DNA from: Hyunsoonleella jejuensis
Lineage (GTDB): Bacteria; Bacteroidota; Bacteroidia; Flavobacteriales; Flavobacteriaceae
Length of the DNA: 64,000 nt
Reading direction: 5' to 3'
Assembly (NCBI RefSeq): GCF_900111025.1
Contig: NZ_FOFN01000002.1
Coordinates: 620,001-684,000, forward strand
This document shows positions 7,990 to 17,237 of the stretch, piece by piece (within the stretch, counting starts at the first letter, position 1; every line of letters starts with the position of its first letter). Made by a program: the position numbers and the translations under genes. The notes beneath the pieces were generated by a model. The model saw only the letters and a program-made list of their open reading frames with translations, had not been told where the DNA came from and did not search any database.

Positions 7990-9426
7990 TTAATTCTGCT
8001 TTACCAAAACCTTCTTCTCAAAGCTACTTTTAGGAGCTTCGCAAAGTGAACATTGGTAAGTTTTAGGTAATTTTTCAAAAGTTGTGTTTGGGGCAACACC
8101 TTGTGTTACATCCCCATATACTTCGCTATACACAGTCATACATTCAGAACATTGGTAAACATCTTCCTCTATAGTTTCTTTTTTGACAGAAGCCTTGTCA
8201 TCTTCTCCATTTTCAGATCCTAATTGTTCAAAATACAACTGACTCAGTTCCATCAATAACCCAGGAAGTTCTACTTTATCTATGTCTTGTACATGCATAA
8301 TATATTCTCGTGTATTCGGGTCGAAATTCTTAGCATATAATAGATTGTACGTATCTCTTATTTTGAAATTCCTTACAGACTCTGGCTGTTTATTTTTTTC
8401 AATAACTATCGAAGTAAAATTATAGGTATCACTATCATGACTTGTGATACCAAATGTTAGTCCATACGTACTTATATCATTCTGATCGAAATTAGAAACC
8501 AAATATCTCTTAAGGTTTAGTGCTTCTTGATTGTTTACTGGTACATGCCAATTCATCTCTAGCATAGAATGACGCACATTAATACCAAACTTACCCAAAA
8601 GCTTCTCCCAGTGTAGTTTGGCACTTTGAGGAATTCCTTTAATTATAAAAGATTTCCAAGGTGTGATTGAAATTTTACCAATCTTATTTTCAGAACACAT
8701 ATCGCACATGGCCTTTAAAAAAGGTAAATCGTAACGGTTATTCCTCCAATACAATCCTAACCAATAACGGTCGGTACCTATTCTATTCATACCTTCATAG
8801 TAAGGAAATGGATAAAACGGTACTTCCAAAGGTTTATCAACCGTTCTATTATTAGCATCTACGGCATCATTTACAAGCTCAAAAACAGTATCAATTGTTT
8901 CTGGTTCTTCTATTAAAATATGCTCTATCGCCAGTTCAATTTTATCCATATCCCAACTGTAAATTAATGCGGGATACATTTCCGTTTTTGTCCATCCAGG
9001 AAGTCTTAAGTATAAGTACCAATAGTCATCATGTTCCGAAGCTATAAAATTTACATTACCAGTAAATAGAGGCACCAAACGCTGTTTGGGGTCAATAACA
9101 TTTATCCTTAATTTAGGCTTATGTTTAAACTGTTCTAAAACATATAAATAACGGTCGCTTGTTAGCCATGACGTACTAGGTAAAATTTCTGCTGAAACAT
9201 AAGATGAAGCAATGTTTTCTACACCATCTCGTTTCGGTTTTACAAATTGAATTTTATCAAACTGAACAAATTTACTTTCATCTATTTTCTCGGGAAAAAT
9301 AATATCTTGTCGCGAGCCAAAAGAAATAGCATCTAAACCTAAACCTTCAGCAGCTTCACAGATGTATTTTAACTCTCCTGGAGATAATACACCCCCGTTA
9401 ACCATTAATCTATAGCGCTCTTCCAT
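7990..9426 (-). CDS. Siroheme-reductase-fold protein lacking the siroheme motif, with C-terminal rubredoxin
   Basis: The 478-residue protein begins like the ferredoxin-like half-domain of nitrite/sulfite reductases (LMVNGGVLSPGELKYICE, then GSRQDIIF). It later shows ITPWKSFIIKGI, typical of the second half-domain. The paired cysteine motifs that hold the [4Fe-4S]-siroheme centre are missing; only CDMC is present. Residues of about 420-470 form a rubredoxin domain with two CxxC pairs (CSEC and CSLC). The gene is translationally coupled to the upstream nitrate reductase (one-base overlap). I infer an electron-transfer or assembly partner of that enzyme rather than a second nitrite reductase. 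Confidence 0.75.
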   Translation of the reverse strand: MEERYRLMVNGGVLSPGELKYICEAAEGLGLDAISFGSRQDIIFPEKIDESKFVQFDKIQFVKPKRDGVENIASSYVSAEILPSTSWLTSDRYLYVLEQFKHKPKLRINVIDPKQRLVPLFTGNVNFIASEHDDYWYLYLRLPGWTKTEMYPALIYSWDMDKIELAIEHILIEEPETIDTVFELVNDAVDANNRTVDKPLEVPFYPFPYYEGMNRIGTDRYWLGLYWRNNRYDLPFLKAMCDMCSENKIGKISITPWKSFIIKGIPQSAKLHWEKLLGKFGINVRHSMLEMNWHVPVNNQEALNLKRYLVSNFDQNDISTYGLTFGITSHDSDTYNFTSIVIEKNKQPESVRNFKIRDTYNLLYAKNFDPNTREYIMHVQDIDKVELPGLLMELSQLYFEQLGSENGEDDKASVKKETIEEDVYQCSECMTVYSEVYGDVTQGVAPNTTFEKLPKTYQCSLCEAPKSSFEKKVLVKQN

Positions 9427-12400
9427 TACACTAAATTTTTAGAACTCATAAGTATTTCACGAACTTCGCTTTTGCAACTACCACACCCTAAACCAGCTCC
9501 AGTTTTATTGCATAGCTCTGTAAAATCTGTACAGCCTTTTGCAATAGTATCTTCAATATTTCCTGAACCAACTTGACTGCAGGAACAAACTAATTTTCCA
9601 AGAACAGGTTCGTTATTAGATGAACCTCTTAATAAGGTATCGCGTTTATCGGCCATTTCAATTTTGCTCTCTATCATGGTTTTAAATTCAGCAAATTCAT
9701 TTTTATCACCCATTAAAACTGCCCCAACCAACAAATCATCTTTTACAATACACTTTTTATAATAACGTTTCTTTATGTCGGTAAAAATAATTTCCTCAAA
9801 ACTATCATCATTTTCAGGAACATTTATCTCTCCAATACTACACAAATTCAAATCATTGAACTTCAATATATTCATCAATACCGAACCATTATATACACCG
9901 CTTATATCTCCAGCAATAAAATTAGCTAGAATAGTTGCTTGTTCTTCGGCAGCTGAAGTTATACCAAACAATTGATTATTAAATTCAGCTATTTCGCCAA
10001 TAGCAAATATATCTGGGTGAGATGATTGTAAGTACTGATTTACAATTACACCTCTTCTGCATTTAATGCCATTTTCTCTTGCAATTTCAATATTTGGAAT
10101 GGTTCCTATGGCGTAAACAATAGCATTTGCAGTAATGAACTTTCCACTTTTTAATGTGATATTTAACTCTCCCGTATCTTCATCATCAAAGACGGTACTT
10201 ACTTCATTATCAAAATAAATTTGAATGCCCCGTTCCTGCACATCCAAGGCTAAAAGTTTACTTGACACCTTGTCCAATTGACGTTCCATTAAACGAGATC
10301 CTCTTTGTACAATAGTGATTTTAGCGTTTTTGTGTTTCATGGCAGCTGCCAGCTCAAGTCCAAGCAATCCACCGCCAACAATAACCACATGTTGCTCCTC
10401 TGGCGGCAATCCTGTTGCTTCTAAATGCGCCTTAAATTGATCTGCATCAATTTTATTTCGCATGGTAAAACGTCCAGGTAAATTAATCTGAACATCTTTT
10501 GGTACGAATGCGCGACTTCCTGTTGCTAAAATGAGTTTATCAAACGCATGAGTTTCACCATTGCTATCTTTTACAATTTTCTTTTCCTTGTCAATTTGTG
10601 AAATTGTAGTCTCAGGATGCAGATGGATATTAAGTTTATTAAGTTCTAGTTTTTTAATTTTTAAAAGTTGTTCCCAAGTCAATTCTTCAGTGACATATTC
10701 TGGCAGCAGAACTCTATTATAGAATAAATTTGGCTCTTTTGAAAACACATGAATTTCATCTCTTTCATTTTGCTCTCGATAGTTTTGAACAAACCTAAAA
10801 GCCGCAGCTCCAGCGCCGGCAATTATTATTTTTTCTACTGGCTTTTTATATTTTAACACAGCAACACGGGTAAACTTAAAATCAGGTTCTTTGGATATTG
10901 GATCTACAAGAGTGTTGGTTAAATTATTTGCTCTATTCAGGTCATTACTCAATTGTTTGCCCCAATGCATGGGTAAAAAAACAACCCCTTTCTTAATGGT
11001 ATCTGTAACCTTAGCCCGCACTCGTACTACCCCATTTTCTCCACGTATTTCGGTTACGTCACCATCTTTTATCTTATACAAATAAGCATCTACTGGATTA
11101 ATTTCCAAAACAGGTTTTGGGTAATGTGTTTTTAACCTTGATACCTTACCAGTTTTGGTCATAGTATGCCATTGATCGCGTACACGTCCCGTTGTTAAAA
11201 TTAAAGGATAATTGGCATTTGGTTGTACCGACGTATTATAGGTTTTGCTAGGAATATTAAAAATTGCTTTCTGCGAAGCCGTGTAAAATTTTTTATCGAG
11301 AAATAAGCGCGGGGTTCCTTCAGGTTTATGCTCTGGTACCGGCCACTGAAATGTACCTTCGTTTTTTAGTCTATCATAATTTAAAAAAGATACATCAATA
11401 TTAGTGCCTTTTGTCATTGCCGCATATTCGTCATATATTTCGCTGGAATTATTAAAGTTAAAACCCCTAAAGCCCATTCGTTGTGCGAAATCACAAAAAA
11501 TTTCAACGTCTGGTCGTGCCTCTCCTGGAGCGTCAATTTCTTTTGGTAAATATGAAATTCGTCTTTCAGAATTTGTCATTGTACCTTCCTTTTCCAACCA
11601 TGCCGCAGCAGGCAGCACTAAATCTGCAAATTCAACGGTATCAGATTTAAACGAAATATCCTGAACAACTACAAATTTCGCGTTCTTCATTGCGCTTTCA
11701 ATACGATTTAGATTAGGCAAACTAACTAATGGATTTGTACAGGCAATCCAAATAGCTTTCATTTGCCCATTTTCTAAAGCATCAAACATTTCAGTAGCTG
11801 TGAGTCCGGGCTTTGGGTTTATTTCATCTACACCCCAAAACTGGGCAACTTCCCGTCTGTGTTCTTCATTCGCTAAATCTTTATGCACTGCCAAAAGATT
11901 TGCCATTCCACCAACTTCCCTACCACCCATAGCATTGGGTTGCCCGGTAAGTGAAAATGGTCCTGAACCAGGTTTTCCAACTTGACCAGTAATTAATGAC
12001 AAGTTTAAAAGCGATACATTTTTATCAGTACCCACGACGCTTTGATTAAGCCCCATAGCCCACATGCTAATGAACCCCTTGGATAAACCAATATAATTTG
12101 CAGCTTTTTTAATATCACCTTCTGTTACACCGCATATTTTAGACGCCTCTTTTAATGATGTTGATAATATGACATCCTTATAATCTTCGAAGCCTTCTGT
12201 AAAGTTCTTTATGAAAACCTCATCAATAAGACCACTTTTATACAAGCATCTTCCAATAGCATTATAAAGCAGAACATCGGTACCTGGAACTAATTTAAGA
12301 TGTAAATCAGCAAAATTTGCAGTATCAGTTTTTCGGGGATCAACTACAATGATTTTTACATTTGGGTTTTCCTCTTTATGTTTTTCTAATCTTCTAAATA

Positions 12401-12947
12401 ATATTGGATGGCACCAAGCAGGATTGGCTCCCGTTATCAAAAATGTATCCGCTAATTCAATATCTGCGTAAGAAATAGGCACGCTATCCTCCCCAAATGT
12501 TTTTTTGTATCCCACCACAGCAGAACTCATACATAAGCGAGAGTTAGTATCAATATTATTAGTGCCTAAAAATCCTTTAGTAAGCTTATTGGCGATGTAA
12601 TATTCTTCGGTTAAACTTTGCCCAGACACATAAAACCCAACACTGTCTGGACCATATTTTTTTATAATAGATTTAAAAACACTCGCAGCTCTGTCCAATG
12701 CATCATCCCAACTTACACGCTCTCTTGGATGCGAACGACTCCAACGCATTTCAGGATACATAATTCTATCTGAAGTATCGTTAGCTACGTAATGCAAATT
12801 CATACCTTTAGAACAGAGCATGCCTTTATTTACGGGATGATCTTTATCTCCTTCCACAAATACTTTATTGTTATTATCTTTTTTAACAACAATACCGCAA
12901 CCAACACCGCAGTAGGAACAGGTAGTTTTTACTTTGCTTTGTATCAT
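9426..12947 (-). CDS. Assimilatory nitrate reductase fused to FAD oxidoreductase and BFD domain
   Basis: The 1173-residue enzyme starts with a [4Fe-4S] site (Cys10, Cys13, Cys17, Cys45) and the bis-MGD molybdopterin domains of the NasA/NarB type (to about residue 700). A pyridine-nucleotide-disulfide oxidoreductase module follows with two nucleotide-binding motifs, GAGAAAFRF and VGGGLLGLELA. It ends with a BFD-type [2Fe-2S] domain (CSCSQ, then CGSC). The reductase and its NAD(P)H-accepting module, usually separate NasA and NasB proteins, are therefore one chain. It should reduce nitrate to nitrite in the cytoplasm for NirBD. It heads a two-gene operon under the promoter at 13008-13029. Confidence 0.9.
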   Translation of the reverse strand: MIQSKVKTTCSYCGVGCGIVVKKDNNNKVFVEGDKDHPVNKGMLCSKGMNLHYVANDTSDRIMYPEMRWSRSHPRERVSWDDALDRAASVFKSIIKKYGPDSVGFYVSGQSLTEEYYIANKLTKGFLGTNNIDTNSRLCMSSAVVGYKKTFGEDSVPISYADIELADTFLITGANPAWCHPILFRRLEKHKEENPNVKIIVVDPRKTDTANFADLHLKLVPGTDVLLYNAIGRCLYKSGLIDEVFIKNFTEGFEDYKDVILSTSLKEASKICGVTEGDIKKAANYIGLSKGFISMWAMGLNQSVVGTDKNVSLLNLSLITGQVGKPGSGPFSLTGQPNAMGGREVGGMANLLAVHKDLANEEHRREVAQFWGVDEINPKPGLTATEMFDALENGQMKAIWIACTNPLVSLPNLNRIESAMKNAKFVVVQDISFKSDTVEFADLVLPAAAWLEKEGTMTNSERRISYLPKEIDAPGEARPDVEIFCDFAQRMGFRGFNFNNSSEIYDEYAAMTKGTNIDVSFLNYDRLKNEGTFQWPVPEHKPEGTPRLFLDKKFYTASQKAIFNIPSKTYNTSVQPNANYPLILTTGRVRDQWHTMTKTGKVSRLKTHYPKPVLEINPVDAYLYKIKDGDVTEIRGENGVVRVRAKVTDTIKKGVVFLPMHWGKQLSNDLNRANNLTNTLVDPISKEPDFKFTRVAVLKYKKPVEKIIIAGAGAAAFRFVQNYREQNERDEIHVFSKEPNLFYNRVLLPEYVTEELTWEQLLKIKKLELNKLNIHLHPETTISQIDKEKKIVKDSNGETHAFDKLILATGSRAFVPKDVQINLPGRFTMRNKIDADQFKAHLEATGLPPEEQHVVIVGGGLLGLELAAAMKHKNAKITIVQRGSRLMERQLDKVSSKLLALDVQERGIQIYFDNEVSTVFDDEDTGELNITLKSGKFITANAIVYAIGTIPNIEIARENGIKCRRGVIVNQYLQSSHPDIFAIGEIAEFNNQLFGITSAAEEQATILANFIAGDISGVYNGSVLMNILKFNDLNLCSIGEINVPENDDSFEEIIFTDIKKRYYKKCIVKDDLLVGAVLMGDKNEFAEFKTMIESKIEMADKRDTLLRGSSNNEPVLGKLVCSCSQVGSGNIEDTIAKGCTDFTELCNKTGAGLGCGSCKSEVREILMSSKNLV

Positions 12948-13007
12948 TTAGAGCCTTCTTTTAGTGATAAAAGTGTAATTTTTATTTAGGCACACTTCTC
13001 AATACAT

Positions 13008-13029
13008 CAAAACTACGTATTTATACTTA
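13008..13029 (-). promoter_or_regulatory. Promoter and palindromic operator of the nitrate reductase operon
   Basis: On the minus strand, -7 box TAGTTTTG (13008-13015) overlaps a 6-4-6 palindrome that reads TACGTA-TTTA-TACTTA on the plus strand (13014-13029). This 22-bp stretch differs by one base from 20992-21013 upstream of nirB. The leader to the nitrate reductase ATG is about 55 bases. Confidence 0.72.
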
Positions 13030-13145
13030 ATTTATGTGTTAAAAATTAAGTAATATAAAATTTATGTGAAGTTGTTAATTTAAGAATGTTGATTTTGAAA
13101 ATTTATTAAAATTAGAAACAGAAATCCCTAATAAATAGTAAAGTA

Positions 13146-13811
13146 TCAAACCAACCCAAAATCCTTGGCTTTATTGCTTAATTCCATAAGATTCTTTACT
13201 TCCATTTTTTTCATAAGATTGAAACGGTGTACTTCAGCAGTACGCTTACTAATTTGAAGTTCCTCGGCAATATCCTTGTTGTTTTTAAGTTGCAATACAA
13301 GCTCTAATATCTGTTTTTCTCGTTTAGTTAGTTTAAATGGGTCTACTTTGACTTCAATTTTGGAAGACGACATCGAAGAAGATTCACCATTTACAAAATT
13401 ATTCATGATAATGGCAGACACATCACCTGTAAAATATTTTCCGCCAGATGCTACTTTGGTTAATGCTTTTAAAAACTCCTCTTTACTTGCCCCCTTAAGT
13501 AAATACCCATCCGCTCCGGATCTAATAGCCTGAACCACATACTCCTCTGAATCGTGCATTGATAACACTAATGTTTTTACCTCTGGAAATGACTTTTTTA
13601 CCTCGCCAACAACTTCAATACCATTCATTTCAGGCATTCGAATGTCAACAATCAATATGTGAGGTTGATTTCTTTGTAGCACCTCTAAAGCCTCAATACC
13701 ATTTGAGGCTTCATCAATTACGTCAATACCTACTTGGTCTTCTAAAAGTGCGCGAATTCCATCCCTTACCAAAATATGATCATCAGCAAGAACAACATTA
13801 ATTTTATCCAT
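13146..13811 (-). CDS. NarL/FixJ-type response regulator
   Basis: This 221-residue regulator has a receiver domain with acidic residues Asp10 and Asp11, phospho-acceptor Asp56 (in IVDIRMPEMNG) and a lysine in LLKGASKEE. The C-terminal LuxR-type HTH runs from LTKREKQILELV to SKRTAEVHRFNLMKKM. It lies between the nitrate reductase operon and the genes leading from the NarX-like kinase (15411-17225), so the two are probably a cognate pair. Its own promoter carries a TAAGTA-N4-TACGTA palindrome (13844-13859). A role in nitrate/nitrite control is inferred from context. Confidence 0.9.
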   Translation of the reverse strand: MDKINVVLADDHILVRDGIRALLEDQVGIDVIDEASNGIEALEVLQRNQPHILIVDIRMPEMNGIEVVGEVKKSFPEVKTLVLSMHDSEEYVVQAIRSGADGYLLKGASKEEFLKALTKVASGGKYFTGDVSAIIMNNFVNGESSSMSSSKIEVKVDPFKLTKREKQILELVLQLKNNKDIAEELQISKRTAEVHRFNLMKKMEVKNLMELSNKAKDFGLV

Positions 13812-13829
13812 AAAAAAGCATTAGTCTTA

Positions 13830-13859
13830 CAAATTTAAGAAATTAAGTAACATTACGTA
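13830..13859 (-). promoter_or_regulatory. Promoter-like region with operator upstream of the response regulator
   Basis: A -7-like box, TAAATTTG on the minus strand (13830-13837), precedes the response regulator. Further upstream is TAAGTA-ACAT-TACGTA (13844-13859), one arm base away from the palindrome at the other nitrate-locus promoters. Here the palindrome lies 6 bp upstream of the -7 box instead of overlapping it. Confidence 0.5.
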
Positions 13860-13862
13860 ATT

Positions 13863-14243
13863 TTAAGCTTTTAAAGCTGTAACTTGTATTTCAATTTTCA
13901 TTTTTTCATTGGCAAGATCAGCAGAAAACATAGTTGCAGCTGGTTTTATGTGCCCGAAGTACTTTTTAAGTATAGGCCAACATTTCTCGAACTCATCAAC
14001 CTTTGGCAGAATATAGGTGACTCTTACAATATCCGACATATGGGCACCAGCCTCTTCTAAAGTATTCTTTATGTTTTTTAAACATTGCTCTGTCTGTTCA
14101 ACAATGTCATCACTAATTGTCATAGTTTTATAATCATACCCCGTGGTTCCTGACATAAAAACCCAATCACCTTGAACAATTGCTCTGGAATAACCGATTT
14201 TTTCTTCGAATGTGGAACCGGAACTAATTAGTTTTCTTTTCAT
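13863..14243 (-). CDS. RidA family protein
   Basis: The 126-residue protein has the YjgF/YER057c/UK114 fold signature (GDWVFMSGTTGYD, then QCLKNIKNTLEEAGA and IVRVTYIL). RidA enzymes hydrolyse reactive enamine/imine intermediates. This sequence lacks the strictly canonical RidA C-terminal block, and subgroups with other substrates exist, so the substrate is unknown. It sits between the metallopeptidase-like gene and the response regulator, on the same strand as the nitrate locus. Confidence 0.85.
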   Translation of the reverse strand: MKRKLISSGSTFEEKIGYSRAIVQGDWVFMSGTTGYDYKTMTISDDIVEQTEQCLKNIKNTLEEAGAHMSDIVRVTYILPKVDEFEKCWPILKKYFGHIKPAATMFSADLANEKMKIEIQVTALKA

Positions 14244-14275
14244 TATGCACTAAAGTTTAAATTTGTTAATTCATT

Positions 14276-15313
14276 TCAGTTAGCTAAATGATAGCTTCTA
14301 TTCTGCAATACATCATGAATAAACTTCAATTTTTCATAAACGGATGAAGGAATTACAAATGGGTAAATATCAGGTAAACCCATAGACCTGTTTATACTAT
14401 TTCCTGCAGACGTTAACACAATACTCGCATCGAAAATAACCTTAAAATCAGTTTCTAAATAAGGGTTTATAAATCCTCTTGCATTAACATCGCTAGAAAT
14501 GGGATTACATTTAAAAGAAATACCCAAAGCATGAGCTGTTTCCAGTGTATCCATGATATGCAGATAATGCGCCCAAGTTTCAGCCCAATCTTCCCATGAA
14601 TGGGCGCTAGCATACTTACTAATAAAGTTTAAATTCCAGTTTTGCGGCGCTCCATTTTTATAATAATTGTCTAAAGCTACTCCGTAGTCCTGACGCTCAT
14701 CACCAAATAGATTTCTAAAATCAATTATATTGGATTCATCAAATAATTGCAACCAATAATAATGTCCTATCTCATGTCTAAAATGGCCTAGTAAAGTTCT
14801 ATAACATTCACCCATCTGTGCTTTGAGCTGTTCTCTATGGACAGAATCTGCCTCGGAAAGGAGAATTGTAATTACCCCATCTGAATGACCTGTAAGTTTA
14901 TTTTCCTTATTATTTGCAGAAAGAAAATCAAAAGCAATACCAGTATCACTTGTGAGTTTAGACGCTATAGGTAACTTCAATTTAATTAATTGATATATCA
15001 ATCTGTGTTTTGCAATTTCTAGTTTTTGCCATTTTTTATAGTTATCAACATCTGCAACGTTTGGCACTTTTCTGTTGAGCATACAAGCTTTACAAAACAG
15101 ATCTTGAGAAGATTGAGGAATTAACCAGTTACATACCGAATGTTCAAAATTTTTACAAAACTTTAGTTGGTTATTAGATTGTGAGTTAAAACTTTGAGGA
15201 ATTACAAAACTATCTGAATACCAATTATATCCCAAAGCGTAGTTACAATTTATGCACTTTGAATTTTCAAAATACACTGTGACATTACAATTAGGACAAT
15301 TAAAAATCTTCAT
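14276..15313 (-). CDS. Zinc-ribbon and putative metallopeptidase protein
   Basis: This 345-residue protein opens with a CxxC...CxxC zinc ribbon (CPNC, CINC) and has a second Cys-rich segment (CKNF, CNWL, CKAC). It contains a gluzincin-like active site HEIGHYYW near residue 180, with a conserved WAHYLH segment downstream. This matches the uncharacterised 'zinc-ribbon and putative zinc-binding metallopeptidase' family. No signal peptide is visible, so a cytoplasmic location is likely. It lies between the histidine kinase and RidA genes; no role in nitrate metabolism is known. Confidence 0.8.
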   Translation of the reverse strand: MKIFNCPNCNVTVYFENSKCINCNYALGYNWYSDSFVIPQSFNSQSNNQLKFCKNFEHSVCNWLIPQSSQDLFCKACMLNRKVPNVADVDNYKKWQKLEIAKHRLIYQLIKLKLPIASKLTSDTGIAFDFLSANNKENKLTGHSDGVITILLSEADSVHREQLKAQMGECYRTLLGHFRHEIGHYYWLQLFDESNIIDFRNLFGDERQDYGVALDNYYKNGAPQNWNLNFISKYASAHSWEDWAETWAHYLHIMDTLETAHALGISFKCNPISSDVNARGFINPYLETDFKVIFDASIVLTSAGNSINRSMGLPDIYPFVIPSSVYEKLKFIHDVLQNRSYHLAN

Positions 15314-15339
15314 GTTAAAACATTTGATATATTATAATA

Positions 15340-15371
15340 TATAGTATTGGTTAGTAACTACCAATAGTATA
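15340..15371. repeat. Inverted repeat (hairpin) between kinase and metallopeptidase genes
   Basis: Twelve-base arms TATAGTATTGGT and ACCAATAGTATA with one mismatch flank an 8-base loop. No U-tract follows on the transcribed strand, so a simple terminator is unlikely. It could be an mRNA processing or attenuation structure within the kinase transcript. Confidence 0.55.
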
Positions 15372-15410
15372 ATTGATAAAAGAATTAGCTCCTTCTAACA
15401 CATTACACAT

Positions 15411-17225
15411 TTACAATAAGGGTATATTTAAAGTAACTCTAGTACCTTTGCCTTCTTCAGAGGTTACAAACAAGCGTCCGTCAATATATTTAATACGTTC
15501 TTTCATAAACGTCATTCCCATACCACCATCTCCCGTTTTTACACGTTTTATTTTATCAGGATTAAACCCTTTACCATTATCATCTACAACAATACTAAGC
15601 ATTTTAGCACTGTGCGACAGCGATACAATTATATGTGAAGATTCTGCATATTTAATGGCATTATTAACCGCTTCTTGTACAATACGGTATACATTTATTT
15701 CAGCTAGCGATTCCATTCGCTGATTGAAATCGGTTTTATTAAAAAACACAATTTCCTTACCAGTTAATCGTGCCAACTCTTGTGTTAACTTTGTTAGGGC
15801 TGGAACAATACCATGATCTGTTAATTCTGGAGGTGTTAAATTAAATGTTGCCGTACGAACGCCCTTAATAATATTTGAAGTCAGCTCTTTTAAATGCTCG
15901 ATTTTAGTTGTTGCTTTTTCAACATCTTTAGTATCGATACTTTCTAGATTATATTTTAAACCCGTTAGCATTTGCCCTATACCGTCATGTACATCTTTAG
16001 CAATTCGGTTTTGCTCTTTCTCTTGGTTTTCAATTATCTTACTAGAGATAATTTTTTGTTGACTCATCTTTTCCTCAAAACTCTTTTTTGTCAATCGGTC
16101 AATTTCTAGTTGAGCAGCTTTTCGTTCTGTTATTTCAGAGGCTATTATCAACAATTCCGATTTTTCTTCAAGCGAACTAAATGGGATTACTGCCATTTCC
16201 AACCATACATCTTTTCCATTTTTACAAGTTGCCTTTACCTCACCTTGCCATCCTGTTTTTTTATTGTTGGTAATAATATTTTCAATTGTTTCTCGCTCGG
16301 TTTCAACTGAGGATAACACATTCCAAAATAAGGCATTATTAGTAACTTTAGAGAATTTAAATAATCTGGAAAATTTATTACCCATATGAATTAACGTACC
16401 ATTAGGGGCTATTCTCGCAAAAAACAAGGTGTCATCCATAGCACGCGTTAGCCCACTTAACTCTTGGATAGATTTTTCTTTTTCCTTACTTAATTCATCG
16501 GCATCAAAAGCCATCTTTTTAGCTTTACTTTCGGCAGACAACAATTCTTTAAGTGTTATACGTACCGATTTTGCAGCGGGCCAAAATATATATATAAACT
16601 CACCTAATAAAATAAGTAATGTTAATGCCATTAACCATAGCTCCAGCTTACCTAACCATGCCACTTTTTCTTCCGCCTCCTTATCGTATTGGTTAACTAT
16701 GGCATCCATTTGTACCAAAAACTCACCTTCATGATTTCTAATTTTTTCAATATCTAAAATATAACTATCTACAGGTATTGACGGTACATTTTCAATTTTA
16801 GTAATTATAGATTTTGAAGCATCTTTTATAGAATCAAAAATAGGATTGAGCACTTTAAATTTAGCATTAACTTCTTTTGAATTTTGCTTTGGCAAACCTA
16901 AGCTATCATTACCATTTTGAAGTGCATCGTGTGAAAGCCCCCAAAGTTTTAAAGTTTGTTTTAAATCTTCTTTAATAATGAATCTATCTTCATGTCTCTT
17001 TAAAGTTAAAAGAGAAACCGCATCTTTGGCTAATTTTTGGCTCAGCATTCGTTGTCTACCCGCAATATTTATAACAGTTGAGTCACTTTCTTGAGCACTT
17101 AAATGCTTACGAATTAAAATCTGACTTAAAATCACAGAAAGTGCAATGGTACTAAAACCGATAATATACAAACGGCGTAATTTATCAAAAGTCCTTTGGT
17201 CTAATGAATTGCCATTGTTTGCCAT
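15411..17225 (-). CDS. NarX-like sensor histidine kinase
   Basis: The 604-residue kinase has a first membrane helix at about 15-33, a periplasmic helical sensor to about 195 and a second helix at about 197-217. A PAS domain (about 255-375), a HisKA_3 dimerisation domain with phospho-His in AKDVHDGIGQ and a HATPase domain (VDDNGKGF, GDGGMGMTFM) follow. The sensor begins with NIAGRQRMLSQKLAKDA, the motif of the PilJ/NarX-type nitrate-sensing bundle. It should phosphorylate the NarL-type regulator at 13146-13811. It follows the DUF4202 gene by few bases, so the two are co-transcribed. Nitrate or nitrite as ligand is an inference. Confidence 0.88.
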   Translation of the reverse strand: MANNGNSLDQRTFDKLRRLYIIGFSTIALSVILSQILIRKHLSAQESDSTVINIAGRQRMLSQKLAKDAVSLLTLKRHEDRFIIKEDLKQTLKLWGLSHDALQNGNDSLGLPKQNSKEVNAKFKVLNPIFDSIKDASKSIITKIENVPSIPVDSYILDIEKIRNHEGEFLVQMDAIVNQYDKEAEEKVAWLGKLELWLMALTLLILLGEFIYIFWPAAKSVRITLKELLSAESKAKKMAFDADELSKEKEKSIQELSGLTRAMDDTLFFARIAPNGTLIHMGNKFSRLFKFSKVTNNALFWNVLSSVETERETIENIITNNKKTGWQGEVKATCKNGKDVWLEMAVIPFSSLEEKSELLIIASEITERKAAQLEIDRLTKKSFEEKMSQQKIISSKIIENQEKEQNRIAKDVHDGIGQMLTGLKYNLESIDTKDVEKATTKIEHLKELTSNIIKGVRTATFNLTPPELTDHGIVPALTKLTQELARLTGKEIVFFNKTDFNQRMESLAEINVYRIVQEAVNNAIKYAESSHIIVSLSHSAKMLSIVVDDNGKGFNPDKIKRVKTGDGGMGMTFMKERIKYIDGRLFVTSEEGKGTRVTLNIPLL

Positions 17226-17237
17226 ACAAGAGAAGCT

